Shown here piece after piece: positions 53,387 through 61,501 of a stretch of 64,000 nucleotides of DNA. Both the position numbers and the translations under genes were made by a program. The stretch is from assembly GCF_002163675.1 (NCBI RefSeq), contig NZ_CP019334.1:258001-322000 (forward strand), read 5' to 3'. A model generated the notes under the pieces. The model worked only from the letters and a program-made list of their open reading frames with translations, did not search any database and was not told where the DNA came from. Position 1 is the stretch's first letter. Every line of letters starts with the position of its first letter. The DNA is from Polaribacter sp. SA4-12. GTDB taxonomy: Bacteria; Bacteroidota; Bacteroidia; Flavobacteriales; Flavobacteriaceae.

Positions 53387-54916
53387 TTATTTAGTTTTTA
53401 AAATATCACTTGGTGCAGGTACTAATTCAATTTTAAAACCAATGGCATTATTTACTTTTAAATCTGTAGGAATTTCTACAACTAATTCATCTTTCTTTTG
53501 AATCCATTTTATTTTTCCATTATATCCCATAATAGAAACTTCTTTTATGGCATCATTAAGAACTCTGTCTTCAAATCCTAAAGCGTCGAAGCTAAAAGAT
53601 GTACGCCCTTTTTCTTGTTTCATTATAAAAGCATACACTGTTTGTCCGTTTTTAGTATAACGTACATCATTAGGTGTAAACCCTTTGTCGTGCATATTTC
53701 CGTGCAACTTCATAACTGCATTAGTTGGTCCTTGACCAAAAACTGTAAACGGACGCGTTTTGTAAATACCTTCTCCATTTACTTTTAACCAAGCACCAAT
53801 TTCTTTTAAAATAGCTTGCTGATCTTCTGGAATAACGCCGTGTTTATTAGGAGCCACGTTTAATAACAAACAACCATTTTTACTTACAATATCTATTAAA
53901 TCGTTAATGTAAGCACTTGCTTTACGCATTTGATAATCGTTTGTATAACCCCAACGCCAGCCACCTAAAGACATATCTGTTTGCCAAGGTTCTTGTCTAA
54001 TTCTATCTAATTTACCACTTTCTATATCTAAAACTGCAGCACCGTCTTTTACAGGTTTCCATTTAATGTTTTTGTAGTTTAAAACAACTTCTTGTTTTTC
54101 TTTTAAACCTTGGTTGTAATAGTTGGCAATAAACTTTTTACGATATTCTTCGTAAGCAGGTTCGCTAAAACCAAGATCGAACCAAAATAAATCTGGTTTG
54201 TATTGCGTCATCATATCCATAGATCTTTTGTACCAATGTTTTACAAATTCTTTAGATGCTGGTTCCCAACGATCGTGTTTTTTTCCGTAGAAATCTTCTA
54301 AATCCGGATTCATACTTTCAAACTTGTCTTTATAAGTCCACCAATGCCAACCGTAAGCAAAGTGAGAAGACATACCTACTTTTAATCCGTGTTTTTTAGC
54401 TTCTTTAAAAATAGAACCTACAATATCTTTTTTAGGTCCCATTGTTGTAGATTTCCAACGAGTAACTTTAGAATCGTACATTGCAAAACCATCACAATGT
54501 TCACCAACAGGAACCACATATTTAGCACCAGCTTCAACAAAAAGATCTACCCATTCTTTGGCATCAAATTTCTCTGCTTTAAACATTGGTATAAATTTGG
54601 TGTATCCAAAATCTTCTGGTTTTCCGAAATTTTCTGAATGATATTTGTAATCTCCTGAAGGTTCATTTGCAGGATTTCCTAAAGCATCAACCTGTCCTTC
54701 ATTCCACATATGATATCCATACCATTCTGAGCTTCCATAAGCAGGAACTGTTGTTGGACCCCAGTGAATAAAGATTCCGAATTTTACATCTTGAAACCAT
54801 TCTGGAGTTTCATATTTTACTAATGATTCCCAATTTGGTTTGAATTTTTCTTGGGCAGAAGTAGTGTTAATGATGATGGCTAAAATAACAATAACCAAAA
54901 GAGATTTGTTTTTCAT
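53387..54916 (-). CDS. GH29 alpha-L-fucosidase
   Basis: 509 aa with a signal peptide (IIINTTSAQ-EK). The catalytic barrel shows WFQDVKFGIFIHWGPTTVPA, EWYGYHMWNEG, YVVPVGEHCDGFAMYDS, HFAYGWHWWTYKD and the nucleophile D247 in KPDLFWFDLG; a C-terminal beta domain follows. It removes terminal alpha-L-fucose, for example from algal fucose-containing polysaccharides or glycoproteins, in the periplasm or outside. No sulfatase or SusCD genes are adjacent, so this is not a full polysaccharide utilisation locus. Confidence 0.93.
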   Translation of the reverse strand: MKNKSLLVIVILAIIINTTSAQEKFKPNWESLVKYETPEWFQDVKFGIFIHWGPTTVPAYGSSEWYGYHMWNEGQVDALGNPANEPSGDYKYHSENFGKPEDFGYTKFIPMFKAEKFDAKEWVDLFVEAGAKYVVPVGEHCDGFAMYDSKVTRWKSTTMGPKKDIVGSIFKEAKKHGLKVGMSSHFAYGWHWWTYKDKFESMNPDLEDFYGKKHDRWEPASKEFVKHWYKRSMDMMTQYKPDLFWFDLGFSEPAYEEYRKKFIANYYNQGLKEKQEVVLNYKNIKWKPVKDGAAVLDIESGKLDRIRQEPWQTDMSLGGWRWGYTNDYQMRKASAYINDLIDIVSKNGCLLLNVAPNKHGVIPEDQQAILKEIGAWLKVNGEGIYKTRPFTVFGQGPTNAVMKLHGNMHDKGFTPNDVRYTKNGQTVYAFIMKQEKGRTSFSFDALGFEDRVLNDAIKEVSIMGYNGKIKWIQKKDELVVEIPTDLKVNNAIGFKIELVPAPSDILKTK

Positions 54917-55040
54917 ACTTGTATTATCTAGTTTATTCTATGAACTAATTTTTGTAATACAAATATTGTTATTCTAGCCTATTTATTTAAATACAAATGA
55001 TTGATTTTAGAACACTAATGTCTTTACTTAAGAAATATCC

Positions 55041-56039
55041 TTAATTTCCTTTAATTCTTATCCACAGTTCTGATAACAATTTTTTAGCATCTCTTTTTTC
55101 TTTGGGTTCTTCTGTGAAAATCGGAGTTCCATTTTCGTCAACTTCAATTTTATATTTAAAAACAAAACTTTCAGCATTTGGTTTCAGACTTAATGTACCA
55201 AATCGTAAATCATTAAAATACAAAATGTTATTTTTTTTGTTGATAGTATACCATCCTTTAGAAATAGCAATCATTCGTTTTACCTTCGGATGTTTTGCCA
55301 AATCACCTAATAAATGATGATTTTTAGGATAACTAGAAAAGGTAATCGGATTTTTATCTAAAAAAGAAGAATGACCAATTAAATAAGCGTTTTCAGTAGC
55401 TACATTAGCCGTCCATAAAATGGTGTTTAAAGGAGATGGTTTTGTTTTTATTTCTGTATATTTAATATTTTGTGCTGCTAATTCTTTGGTAAAGGTTTGA
55501 TAAGAAATACCTTTTAAAACCAATGTTAGCATTAAATATGAGCTGCTGATAATTAATCCCAAATTATTATAAAAACGTCTTTTTTTAGATTCCTTTTTTT
55601 GACACATTGTCAAAACTAAAAACACTAAAAACGGAACAGTATATAAAGGATCGACAACAAAAACATTTTTAAAAGCCAATCGAATATCTAAAGGCCAAAA
55701 TAGTTGTGTTCCCCAAGTTGTTTGTGCGTCTAAAATAGGATGTGTTATAAAAGCCCAAAAGAAAAGCCAAGACCAATCCTTTAATTTTTTATATTTTTCG
55801 AACCTAGTAACTATAAACGCTAAAATAGGAGCGAAGAGTACAGAAAAAAAGATAGAATGTGTAAAACCTCTATGCATTTCTAAAGCTGTAACTTTATCTG
55901 TAAAAAAAGCAGAAAGCACATCTAAATCAGGGATTGTACCAGCAATTGCTCCGTACAACATGGCTTTATTACCAATTTTCCTCCCTAAAACAGCTTCTCC
56001 AACTGCAGCACCTAAAACTATTTGCGTTAATGAATCCAT
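55041..56039 (-). CDS. YdjM-type membrane-bound metal-dependent hydrolase
   Basis: 332 aa. It starts MDSLTQIVLGAAVGEAVLGR and continues with AIAGTIPDLDVLSAF, MHRGFTHSIFFSVLFAP and WAFITHPILDAQTTWGTQLF, the His/Asp-rich signature of the DUF457/YdjM inner-membrane family. There are about five TM segments in the first 190 residues, then a soluble C-terminal domain. Members have been called LexA-regulated or phospholipase-D-like; the reaction is unproven. Confidence 0.85.
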   Translation of the reverse strand: MDSLTQIVLGAAVGEAVLGRKIGNKAMLYGAIAGTIPDLDVLSAFFTDKVTALEMHRGFTHSIFFSVLFAPILAFIVTRFEKYKKLKDWSWLFFWAFITHPILDAQTTWGTQLFWPLDIRLAFKNVFVVDPLYTVPFLVFLVLTMCQKKESKKRRFYNNLGLIISSSYLMLTLVLKGISYQTFTKELAAQNIKYTEIKTKPSPLNTILWTANVATENAYLIGHSSFLDKNPITFSSYPKNHHLLGDLAKHPKVKRMIAISKGWYTINKKNNILYFNDLRFGTLSLKPNAESFVFKYKIEVDENGTPIFTEEPKEKRDAKKLLSELWIRIKGN

Positions 56040-56084
56040 TTTTAAAATTTATCGAACAATCTAATTATCTAACAATCTATACTA

Positions 56085-57200
56085 TTAGTAACTCTTTCTG
56101 AATTTCTTTTCTACAGCAAAATTAATTAAGTTCATAAAATTTTCATGAACACCTAAAGTAACATCCAATTTTAATTGATCTATAAATTTCAAAATTAAAT
56201 CTGATTGATATTGTAAATCAGGAATCGAAATATAATTTTCAAAAATATCTCCTATGGTTTTGTAATACAGTTTCTCAAACGTATTTAAGTTTTCAGGCTT
56301 TTCTGATACGTATTCATAAGAATTTACATTAAAAGACTCTAAAACATCGCCAACGTAATCTTTGTGTAAAATCGGAGTAGGATTTACAATATTCAATTCC
56401 TTGATAGTTGGAGTTAAATATGCATGTAAAATTGCTTTAGAAACGAAATCTACAGGAACAATATTCAAACCACTTTCTTTGTCAATCCAAATTCTGAATT
56501 CCTCTTTGGCTTTAGTCGCATATTTTGCTAAAAAGATTGCCCAAGAATAGAAAACATCAAATTTTGGAGTTTCAAAAAAAGGTTTATCAATTAATCGACC
56601 ACAAATAATACTAGGTCTTAAAATTTGAGAATCAATATTTTTAAGTTTACATGTTTCTTTTACATACGATTCACTCTCGTATTTAGATTGTTCGTATGGA
56701 TTTCTAAATTTAGTAACCTCGTAATTTTCAATACAATCATTTACTTTTTCATCTTGAATACCAAAAGAATACGCTGTACTTATGTAAAGAAAACGATTTA
56801 CAGCATCTGGTAACTGCTCTAAAAGTTGCTTTGTAACTAAGTAATTTTGAGAGTGTACCTTTTCTTTAGAATCGCTAGTACTGGCTAAATTTGTAGAACC
56901 TGCACAGTGAATTACTGTATCGAAATCAAATTTTTCTAAAGTACTTTTTGTAATCGTAGATAAATCATTAGAAATGATAGTAATTTTTTCTAAACAAGCT
57001 TCTAACGTAAAATTATTTAAAAACTCCGGACGAGATTCATCCTGTAAAATAGCTAACATACGTTGTTCAGCAACTTTTTCATTATCTCTTAAAACAACAA
57101 AAAGATGATTTACGGTTTTTTCAACAATTGCCTTGTGAAGCCATTCAAAAATAATGTGGCTTCCAACAATTCCTGCTCCACCAGTTAATAGACAATTCAT
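56085..57200 (-). CDS. NAD-dependent epimerase / thioester-reductase-like SDR
   Basis: 371 aa, extended short-chain dehydrogenase. The Rossmann start is CLLTGGAGIVGSH (GxxGxxG, about residues 3-15); VIHCAGSTNLA and the catalytic YISTAYSFG...YEQSKYESE (Tyr-x3-Lys) follow. The pattern is closest to the NAD_binding_4 (fatty acyl-CoA or thioester reductase) group. The C-terminal 110 residues are an unassigned helical substrate domain. Substrate unknown; it has no clear pathway neighbour. Confidence 0.8.
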   Translation of the reverse strand: MNCLLTGGAGIVGSHIIFEWLHKAIVEKTVNHLFVVLRDNEKVAEQRMLAILQDESRPEFLNNFTLEACLEKITIISNDLSTITKSTLEKFDFDTVIHCAGSTNLASTSDSKEKVHSQNYLVTKQLLEQLPDAVNRFLYISTAYSFGIQDEKVNDCIENYEVTKFRNPYEQSKYESESYVKETCKLKNIDSQILRPSIICGRLIDKPFFETPKFDVFYSWAIFLAKYATKAKEEFRIWIDKESGLNIVPVDFVSKAILHAYLTPTIKELNIVNPTPILHKDYVGDVLESFNVNSYEYVSEKPENLNTFEKLYYKTIGDIFENYISIPDLQYQSDLILKFIDQLKLDVTLGVHENFMNLINFAVEKKFRKSY

Positions 57201-57250
57201 AGTTCTGTTTTTAGTGCTATTTAGCGGGCAAAAGTACCTTTTTTTATATT

Positions 57251-57287
57251 AAAAACGGCACACTCAAAATTTTGAATGTGCCGTTTT
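57251..57287 (-). terminator. Terminator of gcvT
   Basis: AAAACGGCACA / TGTGCCGTTTT stem with A and T runs outside. Confidence 0.85.
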
Positions 57288-57314
57288 ATAAATCTTAGTT
57301 TTATAGTATTAAAT

Positions 57315-58400
57315 CTATCCTTTGTAAAAAGGTAATTTTACTATTGTTGCAGGAATCGCTTTTTTACGAACCTGAATATGAATTTGTGTTCCAGATTTAG
57401 ATAGAATTCTTGGTACATAACCCATACCAATTCCTTTTTGTAAACAAGGACTCATTGTACCAGAAGTTACATTACCAATCACTTTTCCGCTTCCATCAAC
57501 AATATCATAACCTTGTCTTGGAATTCCTCTTTCATCCAATTCAAAAGCAACCAAACGTCTTTCTGGTTTGTGCTCTTTTTCTTTTGCTAAAGCATCTGCA
57601 TTTACAAAGTCTTTGGTGAATTTTGTAATCCAACTTAAACCAGCTTCAATTGGCGATGTTGTATCATCAATATCATTACCGTATAAACAATAACCCATTT
57701 CTAAACGAAGTGTGTCTCTTGCAGCTAAACCAATTGGTTTAATTCCATAATCTGCTCCAGCTTCAAAAACTTTGTTCCAAATTTGGATAGCTTCTTCATT
57801 CTTACAGTAAATTTCAAAACCACCAGAACCTGTATAACCAGTTGCAGAAATAATTACATTTTCAATACCTGCAAAATCTCCAATTTTAAATTTGTAGAAA
57901 GGAATTTCTGCTAAATCTAAAGAAGATAAAGGTTGCATAGCTTCCACAGCCTTTGGACCTTGAATTGCTAATAAAGAATATCCTTCAGATAAATCTCTTA
58001 AATCTGCATTAAAATCTTCATTGTATTTAGAAATCCAGTTCCAATCTTTTTCAATATTAGAAGCATTTACAACCAATAAATAGGTGTTCTCTTTAATTCT
58101 ATAGCAAATTAAATCATCTACAACACCGTTATCTTCATTCGGGAAACAACTGTATTGAGCATCACCAATTTCTAATTTAGAAGCATCGTTAGAGGTAACC
58201 TTTTGTATTAAAGCCAAAGCATTTTCTCCTTCAACTAAAAATTCTCCCATATGACTTACGTCAAAAACACCAACAGCTTCTCTAACCGTTAAATGTTCTG
58301 CAGTAACTCCTTCATATTGTACTGGCATATTATAACCCGCAAAAGGAACCATTTTAGCACCTAAAGCAACGTGAATATCATTTAAAGCTATATTTTTCAT
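57315..58400 (-). CDS. gcvT: Aminomethyltransferase (glycine cleavage T protein)
   Basis: 361 aa. It transfers the methylene group from aminomethylated GcvH lipoate to tetrahydrofolate. Seen: [28 protein letters not shown] (catalytic Asp region), [21 protein letters not shown] (folate pocket) and [16 protein letters not shown]. Normal length. gcvH and gcvP are not in the window, so the system is dispersed here. Serine made by serA/serC supplies glycine, a functional but not positional link. Confidence 0.96.
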   Translation of the reverse strand: MKNIALNDIHVALGAKMVPFAGYNMPVQYEGVTAEHLTVREAVGVFDVSHMGEFLVEGENALALIQKVTSNDASKLEIGDAQYSCFPNEDNGVVDDLICYRIKENTYLLVVNASNIEKDWNWISKYNEDFNADLRDLSEGYSLLAIQGPKAVEAMQPLSSLDLAEIPFYKFKIGDFAGIENVIISATGYTGSGGFEIYCKNEEAIQIWNKVFEAGADYGIKPIGLAARDTLRLEMGYCLYGNDIDDTTSPIEAGLSWITKFTKDFVNADALAKEKEHKPERRLVAFELDERGIPRQGYDIVDGSGKVIGNVTSGTMSPCLQKGIGMGYVPRILSKSGTQIHIQVRKKAIPATIVKLPFYKG

Positions 58401-58534
58401 GTGTAGATTTCTTATAATTTCAGCTAAATTATTGAAAAATTCGCAATAAACAATTCCTATTAATTGTTAAAATTTACGAACTAAAAAAAATAATAGCATT
58501 ACATTTGATTTTATTATAATTTCTTGATATAAAA

Positions 58535-58756
58535 ATGAGCCAAGATCAACCAAATAACCCGTTACACGGAATAAAATTAGCCACCATGTTAGAACAATTG
58601 TTCAAAGAATATGGTTGGGAAGAGTTAGGAGATATTCTAAATATAAATGCTTTTAAAAATAACCCGACGTATAAATCGAGTTTAAAATTTTTAAGAACAA
58701 CTCCTTGGGCTAGAGAAAAAGTAGAAAGGTTTTATGAAAAAAATATGATTGATTAA
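58535..58756 (+). CDS. VF530 family DNA-binding protein
   Basis: A 73-aa protein matching VF530/DUF2132: [33 protein letters not shown] and [20 protein letters not shown]. The fold is a small helical dimer described as DNA-binding; its biological role is unknown. The IS110 element is inserted 40 bp after its stop, in a repeat, so the gene itself is intact. Confidence 0.9.
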   Translation: MSQDQPNNPLHGIKLATMLEQLFKEYGWEELGDILNINAFKNNPTYKSSLKFLRTTPWAREKVERFYEKNMID

Positions 58757-58763
58757 TTTTTTT

Positions 58764-58782
58764 AGAAGCTATTTCCTGCTTT
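58764..58782. repeat. AGAAGCTATTTCCTGC dispersed element, left border only (copy 2)
   Basis: AGAAGCTATTTCCTGCTTT, identical to 3407-3425 and 61238-61256. The rest of the element is not seen on either side of the IS110 insertion. Confidence 0.6.
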
Positions 58783-58859
58783 CTATTACTGTCATCCTAT
58801 GTTTGTAAAAATAAGGATCTGTTTTTAAAAAGCTTAAATTAGATTTAATATTTAACAAG

Positions 58860-59010
58860 AAAAGTAAGGGTAAAGGAAAAGATTATAGTCCGTCATTTGT
58901 CATTAAAGACCGTTCGCAATGCTAATCACTTTACCCCTTACTACATAAACTTGAACAGATCATTAGACCATCAAGTCTGTATTTAGGATTGATAAGTAAA
59001 TGTAGTAATT
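58860..59010 (+). ncRNA. Candidate IS110 bridge RNA
   Basis: It lies in the non-coding left end, upstream of the transposase, as in the IS621-type group. Loop 1 is closed by AGTAAGGGTAAAG (58863-58875) with CTTTACCCCTTACT (58929-58942), one bulge. It holds TGTCATT (58898-58904), equal to the left target, and TTCGCAATG (58913-58921), complementary to the right target CATTGCGAA (60043-60051). Loop 2 is closed by TTACTACAT (58938-58946) with ATGTAGTAA (59000-59008). It holds ACAGATCATT (58955-58964), identical to the right end across the core (60037-60046), and TAGGAT (58984-58989), complementary to the left end ATCCTA (58794-58799). The RNA limits are approximate. Confidence 0.75.
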
Positions 59011-59030
59011 TTTCTATAAAAACATTTGAT

Positions 59031-60002
59031 ATGAGTAAAATTATAGGAATTGATATTAGTAAGCAAACCTTTGATGTTTCTTATTTAGAAAAAGATAAAT
59101 GGATTCACAAAATTTTTAAGAATCAAAATACAGGTTTTGAGCAATTTATTAAATTGATTAGTGCATCAGACTGGATTGTAATGGAGGCTAGTGGTCCTTA
59201 TTATGTTCAGTTAGCAACTTTTTTACATGCATCTAGTTTTAATGTATGTGTATTAAATCCTTTGATAATTAGAAGATATAGTCAAACAAGATTATATAGA
59301 GCAAAAACAGATAAAAAAGACGCAAAGACAATTGCCGAATATGGTGCTCAATATGAGTTAAAAAGATGGTGTCCAGAGAGTAAACCTAGTATAGAAATTA
59401 AACAACTTTACACAGCTTTAGAATTACTAAAAAAACAAAAACATCAAACAAAAAGACAATTAGAATCCTTTGAAGCAACAGGTTTGTTGAGTTCGGATCT
59501 TAGAAAAGAATTAAAACAAGTACTAATATTATTAATAAGACGTATTGATAAGTTTGAAAAAAAGATAGAGCAAATAGGAAGATTAGCTTATAAAGACACG
59601 GTTGAAAGAATAAAAACGATACCAGGAATCGGGCTAAAAACGGCTATTATGATGAGTGTTATTACAGATAATTTCACAAAATTTGATAACTATAAACAAC
59701 TGACTGCTTTTGTAGGATTTAGTCCAAGGCTATATCAATCAGGAACAAGTGTAAAAGGTAAAGGACATATTTGTAAAATGGGCAAACCTCAAATTAGAAA
59801 ACTTTTGTATTTATGTAGTTGGTCTGCAAAAAGAGTAAATAAAAATTGTATCGAAATGTATGAACGACTTAAAGAAAAAGGAAAACCCGAGAGAGTAATT
59901 AAAATTGCAATAGCTAATAAATTAATAAAGCAAATTTTTTCTATTGCGACTAACAAACAAATTTACAATGAAAATCATCAAAACTTATATTTTCTGAAAT
60001 AA
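59031..60002 (+). CDS. IS110 family transposase
   Basis: 323 aa from ATG 59031 (MSKIIGIDISKQTFDV); an upstream in-frame ATG at 58989 lies inside the bridge-RNA region and is unlikely. The RuvC-like DEDD catalytic set is visible: D8 (GIDISK), E52 (VMEASGPYY), D94 and D97 (AKTDKKDAKT). The C-terminal Tnp domain has IKTIPGIGLKTAIMM and FVGFSPRLYQSGTSVKGKG with the likely catalytic Ser (S237 or S240). No frameshift or stop, so it is probably active. It acts as a guide-directed DNA recombinase. Confidence 0.95.
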   Translation: MSKIIGIDISKQTFDVSYLEKDKWIHKIFKNQNTGFEQFIKLISASDWIVMEASGPYYVQLATFLHASSFNVCVLNPLIIRRYSQTRLYRAKTDKKDAKTIAEYGAQYELKRWCPESKPSIEIKQLYTALELLKKQKHQTKRQLESFEATGLLSSDLRKELKQVLILLIRRIDKFEKKIEQIGRLAYKDTVERIKTIPGIGLKTAIMMSVITDNFTKFDNYKQLTAFVGFSPRLYQSGTSVKGKGHICKMGKPQIRKLLYLCSWSAKRVNKNCIEMYERLKEKGKPERVIKIAIANKLIKQIFSIATNKQIYNENHQNLYFLK

Positions 60003-60045
60003 AAGAAATTTTAACAATAAATAATAGTTTTTTAACACAGATCAT

Positions 60046-60120
60046 TGCGAAGTTTATTTTTTGTAAACTGTGGCAATCTCATCTTAAGAAACAGATTACT
60101 TCGTTGCACTCGTAATGACG
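60046..60120. repeat. Right part of the palindromic repeat split by the IS110 element
   Basis: TGCGAAG...GGCAATCTC...CTCGTAATGACG: with the left flank (58788-58795) it forms an imperfect inverted repeat whose other end, read in reverse, is CGTCATTACGAG. It is REP/MITE-like, about 85 bp when rejoined. Confidence 0.7.
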
Positions 60121-60169
60121 CCTATTTGTATTAGTAATAAAAACGGAATCACATAAACATTACAATTTC

Positions 60170-60203
60170 AAGTCTGTTAGTTTTTAAGCTAACAGACTTT
60201 TTT
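60170..60203 (+). terminator. Plus-strand terminator after the IS110 region
   Basis: AAGTCTGTTAG / CTAACAGACTT stem, 8-nt loop and six Ts. It lies just before the convergent hydroxylase stop. Confidence 0.75.
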
Positions 60204-60206
60204 AAA

Positions 60207-61133
60207 TTAGACTTCATTCATTGCTTTACGTGCCTGTTTAATAGTAAGCGTACTTCCATCATGACTCCAACCAGGTGCTGCAAAAGCATACATAAACTTA
60301 TGATACCAGTTTTTAGATTTTTTCATATCAGTCCAAATGTCTTTGTATTCATGTGTTAAAATCACTAGAGGATTGTATGAATCAGGAGGCGTTGTTACAC
60401 CATATTCTATATCAATAGTTTCATCTAACTCTTTCCAAGTTCCAAAAACTCTATCGAATATATTAAAAAAACCACCGTGATTTTTATCCATATATTCCAT
60501 ATTTTGAGCGTGATGTACTTGATGCATTGTATGCGTATTAAATATCTTCTCAAGAAACCCCAATTTTGGTACATAAACAGTATGCAATTGAAATTGCCAT
60601 AAAGCTTCAATTCCTAAACAAACCACCAACATTTCTGGCGGAAACCCAATTGCAGTAATCCACACATAAAAAAAAGGTTTGTAAAAAATCGTAAACCAAC
60701 CATTTCTTACAGCAGTTCCTAAATTAAAATTATCAGAAGAATGATGTACAATATGTGCAGCCCAAAGAAAACGAACATTATGGTTTTGTCTGTGAAACCA
60801 ATAATAACTAAAATCGTCTAATAATTGACAAATAATCCAAATATACCAAGCATAACCAAAAGATTCATACCCCATAATATTTGTACGAACTCCATCAATA
60901 ATCGGATTAAAAATTTCATACACATAATTAAAAAGCACAATAGCAGCAATGGTTTTTGTTAAAGGCGCCAAAATAGCAGAACCAATACCCATTGTAAGAC
61001 TAGCCGCTAAATCTTTCCATTTATAAAGTTCTTTCTTTTTTTCTTTTTTATGATGTTTGCTATAGGCTAATTCAACTAAAATAAGACCTAAAAAACAAGG
61101 AACACCATATACTAGAGGGTTTGTAAAATCCAT
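60207..61133 (-). CDS. Sterol desaturase / fatty acid hydroxylase family protein
   Basis: A 308-aa integral membrane di-iron enzyme with about four TM segments. The His clusters are FHRQNH (H114, H118), AAHIVHH (H127, H130, H131) and NTHTMHQVHH (H201, H204, H207, H208), the eight-His ligand set of the family. In Bacteroidota such proteins hydroxylate or desaturate fatty acids or lipids; the substrate is unknown. It is separated from the acyl-CoA synthetase by 368 bp, in divergent orientation. Confidence 0.88.
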   Translation of the reverse strand: MDFTNPLVYGVPCFLGLILVELAYSKHHKKEKKKELYKWKDLAASLTMGIGSAILAPLTKTIAAIVLFNYVYEIFNPIIDGVRTNIMGYESFGYAWYIWIICQLLDDFSYYWFHRQNHNVRFLWAAHIVHHSSDNFNLGTAVRNGWFTIFYKPFFYVWITAIGFPPEMLVVCLGIEALWQFQLHTVYVPKLGFLEKIFNTHTMHQVHHAQNMEYMDKNHGGFFNIFDRVFGTWKELDETIDIEYGVTTPPDSYNPLVILTHEYKDIWTDMKKSKNWYHKFMYAFAAPGWSHDGSTLTIKQARKAMNEV

Positions 61134-61501
61134 TAAATACTAAGCTTTTTGTTATTTTGTTAAATGTAGACTAATAATAAGGAAGAGTAAAATTGTTTAT
61201 AGTTAATAAAAAAAGAAAATGGATTCGTTTTTGTTTTAGAAGCTATTTCCTGCTTTCACTACTCGCTTTTTTGTAAAAACAAAAAGAGCTCAAACATGTC
61301 GTTCAATCAGGGCTAAAATATTTGTAAGCATTTAGCTATTTTTAATAAAGCTAGAGAATCATAAATAGCGTTTCTTAATTCTATCTCTTTTACTCATTAA
61401 ATAGTAACAATCTAAACCGATATTCATGTTTAAGCTATATAAATATTCGTAAATTCGCACGCTATGTTAAAGTTTTGAATTGAAAAAACGAAACATCATT
61501 T
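61134..61501. other. Divergent intergenic region with a dispersed element
   Basis: No gene is seen. It holds copy 3 of the AGAAGCTATTTCCTGC element (61238-61317) and a weak -7-like box TAAATTCG (61450-61457), one base off TAnnTTTG, for the acyl-CoA synthetase gene. Confidence 0.6.
61238..61317. repeat. AGAAGCTATTTCCTGC dispersed element, copy 3
   Basis: Borders AGAAGCTATTTCCTGCTTT and TCAATCAGGGCTAAA, with an internal CTTTTTTGT/ACAAAAAG hairpin (about 61266-61287). Confidence 0.65.

Larger units (their letters stand above)
58796..60045 (+). mobile_element. IS110-family insertion sequence
   Basis: About 1250 bp without terminal inverted repeats or target duplication, typical of IS110. The limits are inferred: the left flank ends ACTGTCAT (58788-58795) and the right flank continues from CAT (60043-60045) as TGCGAAG. 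Joining them gives ACTGTCATTGCGAAG, which matches the dispersed repeat at 3353-3365. The shared CAT contains the recombination core. The interior holds a candidate bridge RNA and a DEDD transposase. Confidence 0.8.

Noticed and set aside
46808..54916. Polysaccharide utilisation locus around the GH30 and GH29 genes
   Set aside because: No SusC/SusD pair, sulfatase or sugar regulator accompanies them, and unrelated genes lie between.
58989..59030. Extended N-terminus of the IS110 transposase
   Set aside because: The added residues are not conserved-looking, and the DNA belongs to the 3' part of the candidate bridge RNA; the family start MSKIIGIDISK is at 59031.
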